Of a stretch of DNA of 64,000 nucleotides, positions 23,888-32,519 are shown piece by piece (positions within the stretch are counted from its first letter, which is position 1; each line of letters opens with the position of its first letter). Below the pieces are notes generated by a model that was not told the DNA's origin, did no database searches, and saw nothing but the letters and a program-made list of their open reading frames with translations. Position numbers and translations under genes: made by a program. The stretch is from Mycolicibacterium sp. CBMA 234 (GTDB lineage: Bacteria; Actinomycetota; Actinomycetes; Mycobacteriales; Mycobacteriaceae): NCBI RefSeq assembly GCF_009729415.1, contig NZ_MPKW01000033.1:248001-312000 (forward strand), in the 5' to 3' direction.

Positions 23888-24796
23888 TCACTCCCCGCCG
23901 CGCACCTGGTCCTTGACCGCCGGCACCACAGGAGGCGCGGTGCGCCAGTTCGGCAGTCCGTCCTCCTCCATCCCGACCGGGAATCCGTTCTCGTGCACCT
24001 GCGCCCAGTGACTGTGGTTGAGCTCGTGCAGGGTGAAGCAGGCATTCAAGGAGTTGTAGAACCCCATGTTGTCCTGCGTCTGGTTCACCGATTCTTTGAT
24101 CAGCAGGGCCGCCATCGTCGGCACTGCGGCAATGCGGCGCGCGAATTCCAGCGTACGGTCGGCAAGTTCGTCAGCGGGGAACACCTTGCTCACCATGCCC
24201 ATGCGGTGGGCCTCGTCCACCGAGAGACTGTCGCCGGTCAGCATCAACTCTTTCGTCTTGCGCGGGCCGAATTCCCATGGGTGCGCGAAGTATTCGACGC
24301 CGCACATGCCCAGTCGAGTGCCCACCACATCCGCGAAGGTGGTGTCGTCGGCCGCGACGATCAGATCGCACGCCCACATCAGCATCAGCGAGGCTGCGTA
24401 CACGTCACCGTGCACCTGGGCGACGGTGATCTTGCGCAGGTTGCGCCACCGGCGGGTGTTCTCGAAGTAGTAGTGCCACTCCTGCAGCATCAGCATCTCC
24501 GCGCCCGAACGGGTGGCGCCGTTGATCCGGAAGCTCGGGTGCTGGTCCGGTCCCGGCGCGCGTTCCGCGCGGGACTGCGACGAGCCGAGATCGTGGCCAG
24601 AGGAGAACATCGGCCCCAGCCCACCGAGGATGACGACCCGCACGGTGTCGTCGGCCTCGGCCTGCAGGAACGCCTCGTGCAGCTCGGTCAGCATGCCGCG
24701 ACTCTGCGCATTGCGAGTGTCCGGGCGGTTCAACATGATTCGGGCGATGGTGCCCTCGTCGAGGGTTTCGTACGTGACGTACTTGTACTCACTCAT
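23888..24796 (-). CDS. Enoyl-CoA hydratase/isomerase family protein (long form)
   Basis: 302 aa, about 40 longer than a standard crotonase. IARIMLNRPDTRNAQ, GPMFSSGHDLGS (first oxyanion segment, followed by an insert of about 40 residues) and VHGDVYAASLMLMWACDLIVA. The C-terminal tail (NSLNACFTLHELNHSHWAQ then an extension rich in Pro and Val) is unusual. It ends the - strand series with Ltp, OB-fold, P450 and LLM genes. Hydration of an unsaturated acyl-CoA before Ltp retro-aldol cleavage is an attractive inference. Confidence 0.9.
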   Translation of the reverse strand: MSEYKYVTYETLDEGTIARIMLNRPDTRNAQSRGMLTELHEAFLQAEADDTVRVVILGGLGPMFSSGHDLGSSQSRAERAPGPDQHPSFRINGATRSGAEMLMLQEWHYYFENTRRWRNLRKITVAQVHGDVYAASLMLMWACDLIVAADDTTFADVVGTRLGMCGVEYFAHPWEFGPRKTKELMLTGDSLSVDEAHRMGMVSKVFPADELADRTLEFARRIAAVPTMAALLIKESVNQTQDNMGFYNSLNACFTLHELNHSHWAQVHENGFPVGMEEDGLPNWRTAPPVVPAVKDQVRGGE

Positions 24797-24808
24797 GTCG
24801 CGCCTCCC

Positions 24809-25954
24809 CTAGAGACTCAGAATGGTCGCCGAGGCGGTACCCGGCGCGCCGTACACCTGGGCCAGCCCGACGCGCGGGTTGCCCGGCACTTGCCGCTCCC
24901 CCGCCTCACCGCGCAGCTGCCGCACCAACTCGTGCATCTGGCGCAGGCCCGAAGCGCCGATCGGCTCGCCGTTGGCGATCAATCCGCCGTCGGTGTTGAT
25001 CGGCAGCGACCCGTGAATCTCGGTAGCGCCGTCGGCCAGCAGCTTCTCCTGCTCGCCGTCGGCACACAGCCCGGTCTCGGCCATGTGGATGAGCTCGGCG
25101 CCGGCGTCGGTGTCCTGCAGCTGTGCGATATCCACGTCCTCGGGGCCGATACCGGCGGCCTCGTAGGCGGCCTTGGCCGCGAATACCGTCGGCGACGGGT
25201 CCTCGTCCAACGGTGCCGACGTGGCGTGCACCTCGTAGGCGCCGTAGGTCCGGGTGCGAATCTCACTGGCCCGCACGTACACCGGCTTGTCGGTGTAGCG
25301 GTGGGCGATGTCGGCGCGGCACATGATGACCGCGGCGGCACCCTCGTCGGGAGCGCAGAACATGTACTGGCGCAACGGGTAGTTGAGCACTGGCGAAGCC
25401 ATGATTTCGTCGACCGAAATCTCTTTGCGCCGGAACGCATTCGGGTTGAGGACGCCGTTGCGGAAGTTCTTGTTGGCCACCCGTGCCAGCGTCTCCTCGG
25501 AGATGCCGTGCTTGTTGATGTAGTGGTTGGCCTTCATCCCGAAGAACTTGGTGGTGACGAACTGGCCGTTGTTGGCGTACCACTGGGGCAGCGCAAGCTT
25601 GGCCGGGTCGTCGGTGAAGGCGCCGCGCGGGTGCTTGTCCAGGCCGATGGCAATGCCGATGTCGTACTTGCCCAATCGGATGGTGTCGGCGGTCTGCTGG
25701 ATGGCGCTGGCCGCGGTGGCGCAGGCGTTGAACACATTGGTGAACGTGATGCCCGTCAGCCCCACCAGGCGCGTGACCGCGTCGGGGTTGGACACTTCGT
25801 AGCTGCCGCCGAAGCCGAACTGGATGTCCTTCCACTCCAGCTTCGCATCGGTCAGCGCACTCTGGATCGCTTCGGCACCCATCTCCATGGCGGTCTTGTC
25901 GAACCGCCCGAAGGGGTGGATACCGACACCGATGATCGTTACGTCGTTGCTCAT
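24809..25954 (-). CDS. Ltp-type thiolase-fold protein, probable retro-aldolase
   Basis: 381 aa. Thiolase fold with NACATAASA (Cys78) in the nucleophile loop. The thiolase GHP motif instead reads NGEPIGASG (Glu330) and the C-terminal CxG motif reads YGAPGTA, so two of the three thiolase catalytic residues are missing. This matches SCP-x-like Ltp proteins that, together with a DUF35 OB-fold partner, cleave beta-hydroxyacyl-CoA side chains by retro-aldol reaction in steroid degradation. Its start overlaps the stop of the OB-fold gene (ATGA), supporting a complex. A very close paralogue lies at 37133-38278. Confidence 0.9.
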   Translation of the reverse strand: MSNDVTIIGVGIHPFGRFDKTAMEMGAEAIQSALTDAKLEWKDIQFGFGGSYEVSNPDAVTRLVGLTGITFTNVFNACATAASAIQQTADTIRLGKYDIGIAIGLDKHPRGAFTDDPAKLALPQWYANNGQFVTTKFFGMKANHYINKHGISEETLARVANKNFRNGVLNPNAFRRKEISVDEIMASPVLNYPLRQYMFCAPDEGAAAVIMCRADIAHRYTDKPVYVRASEIRTRTYGAYEVHATSAPLDEDPSPTVFAAKAAYEAAGIGPEDVDIAQLQDTDAGAELIHMAETGLCADGEQEKLLADGATEIHGSLPINTDGGLIANGEPIGASGLRQMHELVRQLRGEAGERQVPGNPRVGLAQVYGAPGTASATILSL

Positions 25955-26370
25955 ACCGCCACCGGCTTGAACCAGAAGGTCACGAGCTCATTGCCGTCCG
26001 CGTCAGTGGCGAAGGGCGCCATGGTGAGCTCGACCTCCATGCCGAATTCCAGCTTGGCGGGATCGTTTTCGGTGAGCCGGCCTTCGACCCGAATGACGTC
26101 ACCGAGCTGCACCAGCCCGACACCGAACGGCACGAAATCCCTACCCGTGGGACCTGCGTACGGCGCACCGGGCGGGAATCCCTGTGTGGTCCAGGCGATC
26201 ACGGTGCCGCGACGCGGCAGCAGCACGTCGGACATCTCGGCCTTGCTGCATTTCGGGCAGCGGTCCTGGCGCGGGAACGTCGTCGCCGAACAGGCACCGC
26301 ACTGGCTACCGATCAGCTGCGGTTCCGCGTCCGGCCACGTGGAGATTTCGGGGGCAAGAGCCTTCTGCAT
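25951..26370 (-). CDS. Zn-ribbon/DUF35 OB-fold protein, partner of Ltp
   Basis: 139 aa from ATG 26370, with AGGAG five bases upstream. Rubredoxin-like zinc ribbon Cys24, Cys27, Cys38 and Cys41 (CGAC, CPKC) followed by an OB fold (RRGTVIAWTTQGFPP, GDVIRVEGRL). These DUF35 proteins bind acyl-CoA and are essential partners of Ltp aldolases or acyl-CoA hydratases such as ChsH2. Coupled by ATGA overlap to the Ltp gene. Confidence 0.92.
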   Translation of the reverse strand: MQKALAPEISTWPDAEPQLIGSQCGACSATTFPRQDRCPKCSKAEMSDVLLPRRGTVIAWTTQGFPPGAPYAGPTGRDFVPFGVGLVQLGDVIRVEGRLTENDPAKLEFGMEVELTMAPFATDADGNELVTFWFKPVAV

Positions 26371-26378
26371 CGTCACTC

Positions 26379-26681
26379 CTAATCGCTCGCGGGGAGGGGT
26401 TTGGCTTCCTTGAGCACCAGCGGGGTCGACCCCACGCTCAGCGTGCCCGCGCCCGCCTTGGTGACCAGCACCTCGGCCGCGGCGTCGTCGACGTACCGCT
26501 TACCCATCACGGTGCCGCCGGACAGCTCCGGGTCCAGCACCTCAGTGCCGTCGACCTCGGCATCGAGCGCCACCATCGGCGCGCCTCCGCACCGCAGGTC
26601 GTCCAGGCTGTCACCAGTCCGCACGACGATCACCTGCGTGTCACAGACCTGACTCCGCAGACGGCTACCTGTCTTGACCAT
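26379..26681 (-). CDS. Small conserved protein with two Cys, unknown function
   Basis: 100 aa from ATG 26681 (MVKTGSRLRSQVCDTQ); the frame extends to 26765 but crosses a motif A-like site. Two conserved-looking Cys (QVCDTQVIVV, LRCGGAPM) and a C-terminal strand-rich half ending in LVLKEAKPLPASD. It resembles short actinobacterial proteins found beside acyl-CoA ligases and Ltp genes; I know no function. Position before the OB-fold/Ltp/hydratase genes suggests an accessory role. Confidence 0.7.
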   Translation of the reverse strand: MVKTGSRLRSQVCDTQVIVVRTGDSLDDLRCGGAPMVALDAEVDGTEVLDPELSGGTVMGKRYVDDAAAEVLVTKAGAGTLSVGSTPLVLKEAKPLPASD

Positions 26682-26696
26682 GAGAACTAGATTATC
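26682..26696. promoter_or_regulatory. Weak motif A-like site
   Basis: GAGAAC-TAG-ATTATC, two changes from the perfect repeat, immediately upstream of the small protein start (26681) and in the 37-bp gap after the P450 gene. It could give the Ltp genes a promoter of their own. Confidence 0.35.
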
Positions 26697-26718
26697 AGAT
26701 AGGAGAACGACACTTCCA

Positions 26719-27954
26719 TCAAGCCAGCGAGTAGCGGATCGGCAGATGTTTGAGACCGCCGACAAAGATGGTCGCGGTGTGCTGCGGGACGCCCGCCAGT
26801 TCGATCGATCGCAGCCTGGGGATCAACTCCGAGAAGAAACTGGTGACCTCCATGCGCGCGAGCGCCGCACCCAGACAGAAGTGGACGCCGTAGCCGAACG
26901 CCACGTGCTTGTTGGGGTCTCGACCCACATCGAAGCGGAACGGATCTTTGAACGTCTCTTCGTCACGGTTGGCCGACACATACGACAGCAGCACCGACTC
27001 CCCCGCGGCGATCGGCACGCCCCGCACGGTGGTGTCCTCACGCGCGGTGCGCATGAACTCCTTCACCGGCGTCACCCAGCGGATCATCTCCTCTGTGGCA
27101 AGAGGCATCAGCTCGGGGTTGTCCCGAAGCCGCGCAAGCTGATCCGGATTCTCGATCAGCGCATGCAGCCCGCCGGAGACCACTGCGCTGGTGGTGTCAT
27201 GGCCGGCGGTCGCGATGATCACGTAGTACGAGACAGTGTCGATGTCCCCCAACGGTTCTCCGTCGAGGCGCGCATTGGCGATGGCCGACGCCAGGTCGTC
27301 GGTCGGGTTGTCCCGGCGCGCAGCGGTCAACGCAGTGAAATAGCTGAACATCTCGAACAGCGCGGCACCTTTCTCCTCGGGAGTGACGCCCCGGGAGAAC
27401 TCCGAATCATCCGCGCCGAACAGTTCCTGGGTGTACGCCAGCATCCGCGGGAAGTCGGACTCGGGCAGGCCGAGCAGCGACATGATCACGTACAGCGGGT
27501 AGTTCACCGCAACCTCTTGGACGAAATCGCATTCGCCGCCCAACTCCACCATCCGGTCGACGTAGCGCTTGGCCAGTTCATCGACGCGAACGCGTAAGTC
27601 CCGCATGGCCTTCGGCCGAAACCAGTCAGCGCCGATGGCCCGTACCAGCCGGTGCTGCGGATCATCCATGTGGATCAGCGTGCTGATGCCGAGTGCAGCC
27701 TGATGCTCGTCGGCCTCGGCGGTCATCAGCACCGGCCGCGGCGAGTTGGTGAACAGCGTGTTGGCCCGTTCGATCGCCATGACGTCGTCGTGTTTGGCGA
27801 TGGCCCAGAACGGCTTGTAGCCGGGCGCGTCGACCTTGGACACGGGTGCGTTGGCACGCAGAAATGACAGTGCCGCATGGAGTTTCGGCTCGTCGGCGTA
27901 GGCGGACGGATCGGCGAACACACCGGCAGCGTCGGCGGTGGTCGGGGCACTCAT
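26719..27954 (-). CDS. Cytochrome P450
   Basis: 411 aa from ATG 27954; upstream frame is shadow. I-helix ATAGHDTT (Ala250-Thr255), ExxR in TEEMIRW, and haem loop FGYGVHFCLGAAL with Cys360 as the iron ligand. Soluble class-I bacterial P450, needing ferredoxin and reductase from elsewhere (a ferredoxin is at 17783). Hydroxylation of an unactivated carbon on a hydrophobic substrate is the family role. Ten bases after the LLM gene, so co-transcribed from the operator-containing promoter at 29001. Confidence 0.95.
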   Translation of the reverse strand: MSAPTTADAAGVFADPSAYADEPKLHAALSFLRANAPVSKVDAPGYKPFWAIAKHDDVMAIERANTLFTNSPRPVLMTAEADEHQAALGISTLIHMDDPQHRLVRAIGADWFRPKAMRDLRVRVDELAKRYVDRMVELGGECDFVQEVAVNYPLYVIMSLLGLPESDFPRMLAYTQELFGADDSEFSRGVTPEEKGAALFEMFSYFTALTAARRDNPTDDLASAIANARLDGEPLGDIDTVSYYVIIATAGHDTTSAVVSGGLHALIENPDQLARLRDNPELMPLATEEMIRWVTPVKEFMRTAREDTTVRGVPIAAGESVLLSYVSANRDEETFKDPFRFDVGRDPNKHVAFGYGVHFCLGAALARMEVTSFFSELIPRLRSIELAGVPQHTATIFVGGLKHLPIRYSLA

Positions 27955-27964
27955 GGGCGGCTCC

Positions 27965-28993
27965 TTACATTTGCAATTCGACGAGTACAGCTTTGACGGT
28001 TTCCTCCGGCAACTGCGGCGGCAGCCCGACGGTGACCCGATCGATGACACCGGCGCAGCGCTCCCGGATCGCCGGGGCCAACTCGTCAACCGGGGCGACG
28101 ACGGCGAATTCGGCCAGCATCGTGTCGTCGATGAGCTGCGCCATCGCATCCCATTCGCCGCCCAATGACAATCGACGAAGCTCGGGCTGCAGGTCGCCCC
28201 AGCCGTGCAGCTCGAGGACGCGGCGGTACGCCGGCGTCGACGCGTAGAAGGCGATCTGTTTGCGGGCCCGTGCAGCGGCGACGGCCATCTCGCCCTCATC
28301 AGTGCCGGTGACGACGAAGACGGGAGAAGTCATCTCGAACTCGCTGCGGGCGCGGCCGGCGCGCTCCAGTCCGCGCCGCACCGCCGGTTCGGTCACTTCC
28401 AGGAGGTAGCGCCGGGTGGTGAACGCGTGACCGACCAGACCGGCACACACCTCGCCGCTCAGTTCTGTCATCGCATCGCCGACCGCGGCAACGAAAACCT
28501 TCGGAAACCCGTACTCGTGCGACTCGGGGACGAACATGGGGGTCATCAGCTTGTGCGTGTAGAAATCACCCTCGAACTGCAGGCGGTCGCCATCACGCCA
28601 GCACGTCCAAATCGCCTGCAGCGCAGCGATGAACTCCCGCATCCGACGGACCGGATGGCTCCACGGCATGCTGAACCGGTTCTCGATGTGGGGTTGAATC
28701 TGCGATCCCAGCCCGAGGATGAAGCGGCCTCGCGAATAGCCCTGCAGATCCCACCCCACGTTCGCGACTGTCATGGGCGTCCGGGCGAATGCGACTGCGA
28801 TGCCGGTACCGAGTTCGATACTGGAGGTGTGTTCGGCAGCCAGTGCCAGCGGCAGGAACGGATCGTGGTTGACCTCCGCGGTCCAGCAGCCGCCGTACCC
28901 GCGCCGCTCCAACGCGCTTGCCGCCTGCGGCACATCGGCGAGAGCGCAGTTCACGCCCCCGTCGACCCTCAGGCCAACACGGTCGCCAACCAT
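27965..28993 (-). CDS. LLM-class F420-dependent oxidoreductase
   Basis: 342 aa from ATG 28993. N-terminal VGLRVDGGVNCALADVPQAA, GGCWTAEVNHDPFLPLALAA and SRGRFILGLGSQIQPHIENR fit the F420-dependent LLM group of mycobacteria. The start lies seven bases after a TAGCGT -10 box, so the mRNA is probably leaderless. First gene of the - strand series with P450 and, further on, the Ltp module. Probable dehydrogenation or reduction of a pathway intermediate. Confidence 0.9.
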   Translation of the reverse strand: MVGDRVGLRVDGGVNCALADVPQAASALERRGYGGCWTAEVNHDPFLPLALAAEHTSSIELGTGIAVAFARTPMTVANVGWDLQGYSRGRFILGLGSQIQPHIENRFSMPWSHPVRRMREFIAALQAIWTCWRDGDRLQFEGDFYTHKLMTPMFVPESHEYGFPKVFVAAVGDAMTELSGEVCAGLVGHAFTTRRYLLEVTEPAVRRGLERAGRARSEFEMTSPVFVVTGTDEGEMAVAAARARKQIAFYASTPAYRRVLELHGWGDLQPELRRLSLGGEWDAMAQLIDDTMLAEFAVVAPVDELAPAIRERCAGVIDRVTVGLPPQLPEETVKAVLVELQM

Positions 28994-29000
28994 GTTGTAG

Positions 29001-29030
29001 ACGCTACAGTAAGCAATTCAGTATGGTCAA
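29001..29030 (-). promoter_or_regulatory. Leaderless promoter with motif B operator in the -35/-10 spacer
   Basis: Read on the - strand: TTGACC (-35, 29030-29025), 18 bp, TAGCGT (-10, 29006-29001), seven bases, ATG. The 19-bp motif B copy TACAGTAAGCAATTCAGTA (+ strand 29005-29023) occupies the whole spacer, so a bound repressor would exclude RNA polymerase. The carboxyltransferase operon starts divergently at 29059. Confidence 0.65.
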
Positions 29031-29058
29031 CGTGACAAGCCATCAGTGAGGAACTGCG

Positions 29059-30555
29059 ATGACGGATCGGCCCGACTGGAAGCAGACTCTCGAGGACCTC
29101 GAGGGCCTGCGGGAACGGACCCGAGCGATGGGTGGGCCAGAGCGGTTGGCCAAGCACCATGGCAAGGGCAAGCTCGACGCACGGGGACGACTGAACCACC
29201 TGTTGGACCCCGGCACATTTCGTGAATTCGGCACGCTGGTGGGCGGCGGCATCGCCGCCGACGGAATCGTCACCGGCTCGGGTCTCATCCACGGCGCACC
29301 GGTCATGGTCGGCGCCGAAGACTTCACCACGCTGGCGGGCAGTATCGGGCCGGGCGGCAACGCGAAGCGGTACCGCCTCGCCGAACTTGCTCTGCACGAC
29401 CGCATTCCGCTGGTGATGCTGTTGGAGGGCGCCGGATTCCGGCCCAGTGGCGAGCACTACGGCCGCACCCCCACCGACCTGATCGCGCAGGCCCGCTGCT
29501 CGGGCCGGGTGCCCACGATCTCGGCGGTCCTCGGCCCGTCCGCAGGACACGGCGCGCTCGTCGCCCCGGTGTGCGACTGGACCATCATGAGTCAGCAGGG
29601 CGCCATCTTCACCGCCGGTCCGCCCGTGGTGAAAGAGTCCACGGGCGAGGAGATTTCGAAAGAGGAGCTCGGCGGCCCCGGCGTCGCACTGGCCAGTGGC
29701 GTGATCCACAACGGCGCCGCCGATGACGAGTCCGCCCTCGACGACATCCGTCGCTACCTGTCGTACTTCCCCTCCAGCGCGTGGTCGTATCCGACCGCAC
29801 TGCCGGCGAACGACGTGTGCGCACCCCGGCCGACGCCCGAACTGCTCGACGTGGTGCCGCGCGACAACCGCCGCGCCTACAACATGCGCAGTGTGCTCGA
29901 CGTCGTGTTCGACGCCCCGGACTGGTTCGAGGTGCAGCCGAAGTTCGGGTCGGCCATCATCTGCGCACTGGCCCACCTCGGCGGTCATCCCGTAGCGGTC
30001 GTCGCCAACCAGCCGAACGTCCTGGCCGGGAGCATCGATGCCGACGCCGCCGACAAGGCAGCGCATTTCATCACCGTGGCCGACTCGTTCCACCTGCCGA
30101 TCATCTTCTTGGCCGACAACCCCGGGATGCTGCCCGGCAGCCGGTCGGAGCGCAGCGGCGTACTGCGCAGCGGCGCCCGGATGTTCGCGGCACAGACCTC
30201 GGCGACCACCTTGAAACTTCATGTGACGTTGCGCAAGGCCTACGGTTTCGGCTCGATGGTGATGTCGCTGTTGGGTTTCGACAATCAAGGGGCGACATTC
30301 GCCTACCCCGGCGCGACCATGGGTGCGATGAGCGCGGCTGCCCTGAGCCGGGCATCGCACGCCGACGAAGACGCCGAGGCGAAGTTGCGCCGGATGGAAC
30401 TCGAAGCATCGTTCCGATCGGCGGGTCACCTCGGCTTCGACGAACTCATCTCACCGGTCGAAACGCGCGACGCGCTGTTGCACGCACTCGAGCGCAGCGT
30501 GCGTGCTCGCCAGGCCGCACCCGAGCCGGTGTCACGTACCACCATCATGCCGTAA
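29059..30555 (+). CDS. Acyl-CoA carboxylase carboxyltransferase subunit
   Basis: 498 aa, GAGGAA upstream. Tandem crotonase-like halves of the carboxyltransferase: N-half with KHHGKGKLDARGRLNHLLD, GGGNAKRYRLAELA-type CoA region and GAGFRPSGEHYG; C-half with IDADAADKAAHF and NPGMLPGSRSERSG. Transfers CO2 from biotin to an acyl-CoA. No biotin carboxylase or biotin carrier is in the window, so it must borrow one encoded elsewhere. First gene of an operon with LLM, Rieske and isochorismatase-like genes. Acyl specificity unknown. Confidence 0.92.
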   Translation: MTDRPDWKQTLEDLEGLRERTRAMGGPERLAKHHGKGKLDARGRLNHLLDPGTFREFGTLVGGGIAADGIVTGSGLIHGAPVMVGAEDFTTLAGSIGPGGNAKRYRLAELALHDRIPLVMLLEGAGFRPSGEHYGRTPTDLIAQARCSGRVPTISAVLGPSAGHGALVAPVCDWTIMSQQGAIFTAGPPVVKESTGEEISKEELGGPGVALASGVIHNGAADDESALDDIRRYLSYFPSSAWSYPTALPANDVCAPRPTPELLDVVPRDNRRAYNMRSVLDVVFDAPDWFEVQPKFGSAIICALAHLGGHPVAVVANQPNVLAGSIDADAADKAAHFITVADSFHLPIIFLADNPGMLPGSRSERSGVLRSGARMFAAQTSATTLKLHVTLRKAYGFGSMVMSLLGFDNQGATFAYPGATMGAMSAAALSRASHADEDAEAKLRRMELEASFRSAGHLGFDELISPVETRDALLHALERSVRARQAAPEPVSRTTIMP

Positions 30556-30579
30556 CAGACCTTTCAGGAGCTGGCGTCA

Positions 30580-31530
30580 GTGAAGTTCACCCTCGAATAT
30601 CCGGCCGAATCCCCCACGGCCACAGACGGTTTCCTGCACCCCGAGGCCATCCGGCAGGTGTGCCAGCAGGCCGAGGCCTCGTGGTTCTCCGCCGTGGCCC
30701 TCAGCGAGCACCCCGCGCCGTCGGCCAAATGGCGCCTGCACGGTGGGCACGACACCCTCGACCCGATCGCAGCACTCGGGTTCATGGCGGGTGTGACAAC
30801 AACGATCCGGCTGTTGACCAACTTGTATGTGCTGCCGTTTCGCAACCCGTATCTGTCGGCCAAGGCGCTGTCGTCGCTGGACCTCGTCTCAGGCGGCCGG
30901 CTCATCGCCGGTGTCGGGGCCGGCTATCTTCGATCCGAATTCGCCGCCGTCGGTGTGGATTTCGACCGCCGCGCCGAACTTCTCGACGAGGCCCTCGCCG
31001 CGCTGTGGTCGATCTGGATGGACCCCGAGATCCCGGTGTCCGGCTCGGATTTCGCCGCCGTCGGTGACCTCTGGCTGCAGCGCCCCTCGCAACGGCCACA
31101 TCCTCCGTTGTGGATCGGCGGCAACGGTCGTGCAGCGATGCGCCGCGTCGTCGCATACGGGACCGGCTGGATGCCCGTGATCTCGCCACCGGAATACGCG
31201 GCGAGCATGCGCACCGTCGCCATTTCCGACGCGCGCCAGTTCGGGGCCGCGGTGGACACGTTGCGTGGCCGCCTCGATGCTGCCGGGCGCGACCCGAACA
31301 CCCTGGACATCCAGATCTTGTGTCCCGAGGTGGATCTCGACGACGAGGCCGCTGTGCGGCGCATGCGCGACATGCTCGACGAACTCGCCGGCTACGGCGC
31401 CACCTGGGCCGTGGTCCACGTCGACGGATCGAGCATCGGCGCGGCAGTCGACTACATCAAAGAGTTCGGCGAAACCGTCATTGCGCAGCCGCGAACAAGG
31501 CAGTCACAAACAGAGACAGGGGCACCATGA
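30580..31530 (+). CDS. LLM-class F420-dependent oxidoreductase
   Basis: 316 aa from GTG 30580, with AGGAG nine bases upstream. MKFTLEYPAESPTATDG start, ASWFSAVALSEHPAPSAKW, LDLVSGGRLIAGVGAGYLRSE and LWIGGNGRAAMRRV match LLM enzymes (TIGR03619-like groups). It overlaps the Rieske gene by ATGA. Together with the LLM at 27965 it suggests repeated F420-linked redox steps in this branch. Confidence 0.9.
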   Translation: MKFTLEYPAESPTATDGFLHPEAIRQVCQQAEASWFSAVALSEHPAPSAKWRLHGGHDTLDPIAALGFMAGVTTTIRLLTNLYVLPFRNPYLSAKALSSLDLVSGGRLIAGVGAGYLRSEFAAVGVDFDRRAELLDEALAALWSIWMDPEIPVSGSDFAAVGDLWLQRPSQRPHPPLWIGGNGRAAMRRVVAYGTGWMPVISPPEYAASMRTVAISDARQFGAAVDTLRGRLDAAGRDPNTLDIQILCPEVDLDDEAAVRRMRDMLDELAGYGATWAVVHVDGSSIGAAVDYIKEFGETVIAQPRTRQSQTETGAP

Positions 31531-32519
31531 AGGTTCCGTTCACCTGGAAGGTCACCGGCTGGTTCATGATCGGCTGGGCGCAGGAGTTCGCCGCAGGAGA
31601 GGTACGGCCACTGCGGTACTTCGGCGAAGACCTCGTCGCCTACCGTGCCGAATCGGGTGAGCTGCACCTGCTCACCGCGCACTGCCGACACCTTGGGGCG
31701 CACATCGGACATGGTGGCAAGGTGGTCGGCGACTGTGTGGAGTGCCCGTTCCACGGCTGGCGGTGGGGTCCTGACGGCTCGAACCAGTACATCCCCTACC
31801 AGCCGGACCGCCCCAACAAAGCGCTGCGGCTGCGGGTGTTCCCGGTGCGCGAACAGTACGGCTGCGTGTTCGCCTGGTACCAGCCCGATGGCAAGGAGCC
31901 GCAGTGGGAACTGCCCGACCTGTTCGGCAAGTTCCCGCAGTTCCCCACCGACCGCGAGGCGTATTACCGCCCGTACCCGGAGTTTTCGCGGCGCGCCGAG
32001 CATGAGCCCGTGCACCCGCAGATCGTCGCCGAGAACGGGCCGGACAGCGCGCACTTCCATTACGTCCACGGCGCGACCGTCACGCCGGTATGCCTGAACT
32101 GGGAGGTCGTCGACGAGGAGTGGCGGTTCCTCACCGGGTGGCCGGACGCCCGCAGCGACGACCCGGAGAAGATGGCGCTGTACATCCACAGTCATTTCTC
32201 GGGCCTCGGCTTCGCGGTCAGCGCCTTCGAGGGCTCGTCGAACCACCGGCTGATCTTCGCCTGCACGCCCGTCGAGGACGGCTACTCGGACATGTTCTAC
32301 TCGATCTGGTGGCCTCGCCGCCCTGGTGACACTTCCGACGTGCCGCCGGCCGAGGTGCGCGAACACGTCGAGAAGCGGTTCCTGCAGACAGTGTGGGAGG
32401 ACCTCGACATCTGGCGCTACCAGGAGTACATCGAGCACCCCGCACTGTCGAAGGCGGACGCGAAACCCTATATGGCCATGCGCAAATGGGCGACGCAGTT
32501 CTACGAGACGCCGGCGTGA
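31527..32519 (+). CDS. Rieske non-haem iron oxygenase (KshA/DAF36-like)
   Basis: 330 aa. Rieske cluster ligands Cys53-x-His55 and Cys73-x2-His76 (AHCRHLG, ECPFHGWRW); mononuclear iron site with Asn170, Asp173, His176 and His181 in AENGPDSAHFHYVHG. The short alpha-only architecture and DSxHFxxVH spacing resemble the oxygenase component of 3-ketosteroid 9-alpha-hydroxylase and DAF36/Neverland enzymes. It needs an electron donor; the lone ferredoxin at 17783 is a candidate. Coupled on both sides by ATGA/GTGA overlaps. Confidence 0.94.
   Translation: MKVPFTWKVTGWFMIGWAQEFAAGEVRPLRYFGEDLVAYRAESGELHLLTAHCRHLGAHIGHGGKVVGDCVECPFHGWRWGPDGSNQYIPYQPDRPNKALRLRVFPVREQYGCVFAWYQPDGKEPQWELPDLFGKFPQFPTDREAYYRPYPEFSRRAEHEPVHPQIVAENGPDSAHFHYVHGATVTPVCLNWEVVDEEWRFLTGWPDARSDDPEKMALYIHSHFSGLGFAVSAFEGSSNHRLIFACTPVEDGYSDMFYSIWWPRRPGDTSDVPPAEVREHVEKRFLQTVWEDLDIWRYQEYIEHPALSKADAKPYMAMRKWATQFYETPA

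Noticed and set aside
24809..25954. Classical thiolase assignment
   Set aside because: GHP and terminal Cys motifs are replaced, so retro-aldolase-type Ltp is the better call.
23993..26413. 806-aa open frame on + strand
   Set aside because: Lies antisense to the hydratase, Ltp and OB-fold genes; His/Arg/Gly-rich translation without any domain, a GC-skew shadow.
31527..32519. Naming the Rieske gene kshA
   Set aside because: Motifs fit the family but no steroid-specific feature or adjacent kshB is visible.
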